DNA from: Pedococcus cremeus
GTDB taxonomy: Bacteria > Actinomycetota > Actinomycetes > Actinomycetales > Dermatophilaceae
Direction: 5' to 3'
Assembly (NCBI RefSeq): GCF_900111375.1
Contig: NZ_FOHB01000004.1
Location: forward strand, 124,001-188,000
Length of the DNA stretch: 64,000 nucleotides
In this document: piece after piece, positions 61,813 to 64,000 of the stretch
Layout of the letters: each line of letters begins with the position of its first letter
Numbering within the stretch: the stretch's first letter is position 1
Made by a program: the position numbers and the translations under genes
The notes under the pieces: generated by a model
Databases searched by the model: none
The model's input: the letters and a program-made list of their open reading frames with translations, nothing else
Told to the model about the DNA's origin: nothing

Positions 61813-64000
61813 ATGCCGCACCGGCCCGAACCACCTCACACTCGGGACGTGCTCCTCGAACGGGAGTCGTTCCTGACCACCTTGGGCGAGTACGCCGCGG
61901 AGGCGTCGGCCGGACAGGGCCGCTTCGTGCTGGTCGCCGGTGAGGCCGGCATCGGCAAGACCAGCCTGCTCGAGCGGTTCCGCGACAGCCACCCCGAGCT
62001 CCGGTGGCTGTGGGGCGCCTGCGACGGCGCGTTGACCCCACGCCCGCTGGGCCCGCTGCACGACATCGCCGCCGACATCGGCGACGGGATCCGCGACCTG
62101 TTGGGCACCGCCTCGGACCGGTCGCTGCTCTTCACCGGGTTCCTCGACCTGCTCAGGCACTCGGCGACCCCACCCGCCGTCGTCGTCGAGGACCTGCACT
62201 GGTCCGACGAGGCGACGGCGGACTGGCTCGCCCACCTCGCCCGGCGGCTCACCTCGGTGCCCGCTCTCGTCGTGGTGACCTACCGCGACGGCGAGCTCGA
62301 GCCGGGCAACCCGCTGCGGTCCGCCCTAGCGGCCATCGCCACCCAGCGGGGCACTCGGCGGATGACCCTGCCGGCACTGAGCGAGGGGGCGGTCGCCCAC
62401 CTGGCCCACAGCCGGGGTCACCGCGACCCGGGCGCGGTCTACGCCCTGACCGGTGGCAACCCGTTCTACGTCGACGAGGTCCTGAGCTCGCCCTCGGCCT
62501 CCGTCCCCGCGAACGTCTCCGACGTCATCCTGGCCCGCGTCGGACGGCTGGGCGACGACGCCCTGCAGCTGCTGTGGGCGGCGGCGGTGCTCGCCCGACC
62601 GGCACGGGCGGAGCGGATCGCGGAGGTCGCCGGGTGCGACGCGTCGCACCTCGATGCCTGTGTGGCAGTGGGGCTCCTGGCCGGCGAGGGCGGCACCTTC
62701 GGGTTCCGGCACGAGCTCGCCCGGCTCGCGGTGGAGGACGCCGCGCCGTCCTACCGCCGCACCCAGCTGCACGCGGCGGCATACACGGCACTGTCCCGGG
62801 GTGACGACCTCGACCACGCCCGGCTCGCCCACCACGCCGACCGGGCGGGGCTGTCCGCGCAGGCACTGCAGCACGCGACGCTGGCGGCGCAGGAGGCGAG
62901 CGCGCTCTCGTCGACGCAGGAGGCCTGCCTCCAGTACGAGCGGGCGCTGCGCCACGCCGGCGCCGCACCGGCCGAGGTGCGGGCCGAGCTCAACGCCGGA
63001 CTGGCGAGCTCCCTGTCGTTGATGGACCGGTGGGACGAGGCCCGCGCCCCTCGCGAGGCCGCGGTGGCGCACTACCGCAGCACCGGACACCGCGAGGAGC
63101 TGAGCGCCAACCTGCGCGCCCTGTCGGTCACGCTGTGGCGGCTCTGCGAAGGGGAGGAGTCCGCGCGGTGCGCTGAGGAGGTCTACGTCCTGATGCGGGA
63201 CGCCCCACCCTCGGAGGAGAAGGTGTGGGCGCTCAACCTGCACGGGACCCGCCTGGTCGACGCCGGCAGGCCGGAGGGTCGGACGCTGATGGAGGACGCC
63301 CTGGCGCTGGCGGAAAGGATCGGGTCGCTGGAGGCCACAGCGGCGATGCTCCAGAACATCGGGTGGAACGAGATCTACGCCGGGCGTGACGGCTGGGGGC
63401 AGATGCGCGAGGCCCTGCGGCTGTCGCGGGAGGCCGGCTTCCAGCGCGACGCCGCCCGTGGCTACACGAACCTCTACCAGGCGGCCGTCGACCACCTGCG
63501 GATCGCGGAGTACGAGTGGTGCTTCCAGGAGGGGGACGCCTACAACCAGGAGTGCGAGATGCCGACGTTCACGTGGTGCCTGCGGGCATCGCGTGGGACC
63601 GCCCTGCTGCGGCTGGGCCGGCTCGCCGAAGCGGCTCGCTACTGCGAGGGCCTGCTGGGCGAGCACATCTCCCCCGTCAACCGCCTGCACGTCCTGACCG
63701 CCCACGTGGCGACGCTCGTCCGCCTGGGCGACCCCTCGGCCGATGCCCGGATGGCCGAGCTCCGCGCCTTGGCCCACGGCAACGGCGAGGCCTACTGGAA
63801 CATCCTCGCCCTCGACGCGGCGCTGCAGCGGGCGTGGCTGGCCGGGAGCGAGTTCGACGACTGGGACTGGGCGACCGAGGTCTGGCAGCGCTCGTCCGGC
63901 GAGTCCGCCTGGGTGCGTGGCGAGCTCGCCGTCTGGATGACGCGGTGCGGACGGCCCGCCCCGGTGGACGACGCGCCCGACCACTTGGGTCTCGAGCTGG
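61813..64000 (+). CDS. Large AAA-ATPase transcriptional regulator, LuxR/MalT-like (3' end beyond window)
   Basis: At least 729 residues; the frame is open to the right edge. The N-terminal STAND/AAA domain has Walker A GEAGIGKTSLLERF (about 38-51) and Walker B AVVVEDLHWSDEAT. It is followed by a winged-helix part and a long series of TPR-like helical repeats. Proteins of this design usually end in a LuxR helix-turn-helix, which would lie past 64000. ATG 61813, or GTG 61849 twelve codons later. Confidence 0.82.
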   Translation, partial: MPHRPEPPHTRDVLLERESFLTTLGEYAAEASAGQGRFVLVAGEAGIGKTSLLERFRDSHPELRWLWGACDGALTPRPLGPLHDIAADIGDGIRDLLGTASDRSLLFTGFLDLLRHSATPPAVVVEDLHWSDEATADWLAHLARRLTSVPALVVVTYRDGELEPGNPLRSALAAIATQRGTRRMTLPALSEGAVAHLAHSRGHRDPGAVYALTGGNPFYVDEVLSSPSASVPANVSDVILARVGRLGDDALQLLWAAAVLARPARAERIAEVAGCDASHLDACVAVGLLAGEGGTFGFRHELARLAVEDAAPSYRRTQLHAAAYTALSRGDDLDHARLAHHADRAGLSAQALQHATLAAQEASALSSTQEACLQYERALRHAGAAPAEVRAELNAGLASSLSLMDRWDEARAPREAAVAHYRSTGHREELSANLRALSVTLWRLCEGEESARCAEEVYVLMRDAPPSEEKVWALNLHGTRLVDAGRPEGRTLMEDALALAERIGSLEATAAMLQNIGWNEIYAGRDGWGQMREALRLSREAGFQRDAARGYTNLYQAAVDHLRIAEYEWCFQEGDAYNQECEMPTFTWCLRASRGTALLRLGRLAEAARYCEGLLGEHISPVNRLHVLTAHVATLVRLGDPSADARMAELRALAHGNGEAYWNILALDAALQRAWLAGSEFDDWDWATEVWQRSSGESAWVRGELAVWMTRCGRPAPVDDAPDHLGLEL

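Noticed and set aside
1-64000. The CGGCATAC octamer as a chromosome-segregation (KOPS) or Chi-like polar signal
   Set aside because: Copies are split almost evenly between strands (about 25 to 22), whereas such signals are strongly strand-biased. The window is short, so a weak bias cannot be fully excluded.

Overview
The window is high-GC DNA (about 70 percent by eye) from an actinobacterium. Dense genes, four-base ATGA overlaps, many GTG starts, BldC, a DUF3073 gene, F420-type oxidoreductases, a SigK/RskA pair and an actinobacterial pur cluster point to Micrococcales. An Intrasporangiaceae-like genus (Janibacter, Phycicoccus or Terrabacter type) is my inference; no rRNA is present to settle it. 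Nothing looks like a phage, a plasmid or a classical insertion sequence.

Layout. 1-2.9 kb: the end of a methyltransferase gene, an AI-2E-type exporter, a pair of palindromes, and a SAM-I/IV-like riboswitch whose expression platform appears to hide the ribosome site of a two-gene operon (orphan protein plus cREC receiver protein). 2.9-10.3 kb: a LacI-controlled operon for amino-sugar adducts (fructosamine or Amadori compounds): two SIS-domain deglycase-like proteins, an FrlD-like kinase and an ABC sugar importer without its own ATPase, with twin LacI operators at the divergent promoter. 10.3-25.5 kb: mixed housekeeping genes (hydrolase, NarL-type two-component system, pirin, class V aminotransferase, SDR, PHP protein, GntR regulator, tRNA-Glu, tRNA-Asp, DUF2231, quinone reductase). 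25.6-34.7 kb: tRNA-Phe, small secreted and stress proteins, a fused gene remnant, an ECF sigma factor with a repeat-bearing membrane partner, OsmC, acyl-CoA ligase and acyltransferase.

34.7-61.1 kb carries the conserved actinobacterial block read backwards: XRE regulator, UbiB kinase, DUF6766, bldC, amino-acid dehydrogenase, DUF3073 with a structured leader, purM, purF, then (after the SigK regulon and a few oxidoreductases) an SCP2-like gene with purL, purQ and purS. A DUF559 nuclease-like gene bracketed by two copies of a nested palindrome, plus a membrane-protein gene, sits between purF and purM. At 48.5-52.4 kb a molybdopterin oxidoreductase, a fasciclin lipoprotein, SigK and RskA form a regulon with two matching promoter-like sites. 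The right edge holds an F420 quinone reductase and a truncated large AAA-ATPase regulator.

The most unexplained signal is not a gene. The octamer CGGCATAC (or its reverse complement) occurs about 47 times, roughly twenty times the chance expectation, in coding and non-coding DNA alike and with no strand bias. It forces rare codons (GCA before TAC, TAT before GCC) and also appears as an inverted pair inside a terminator hairpin.
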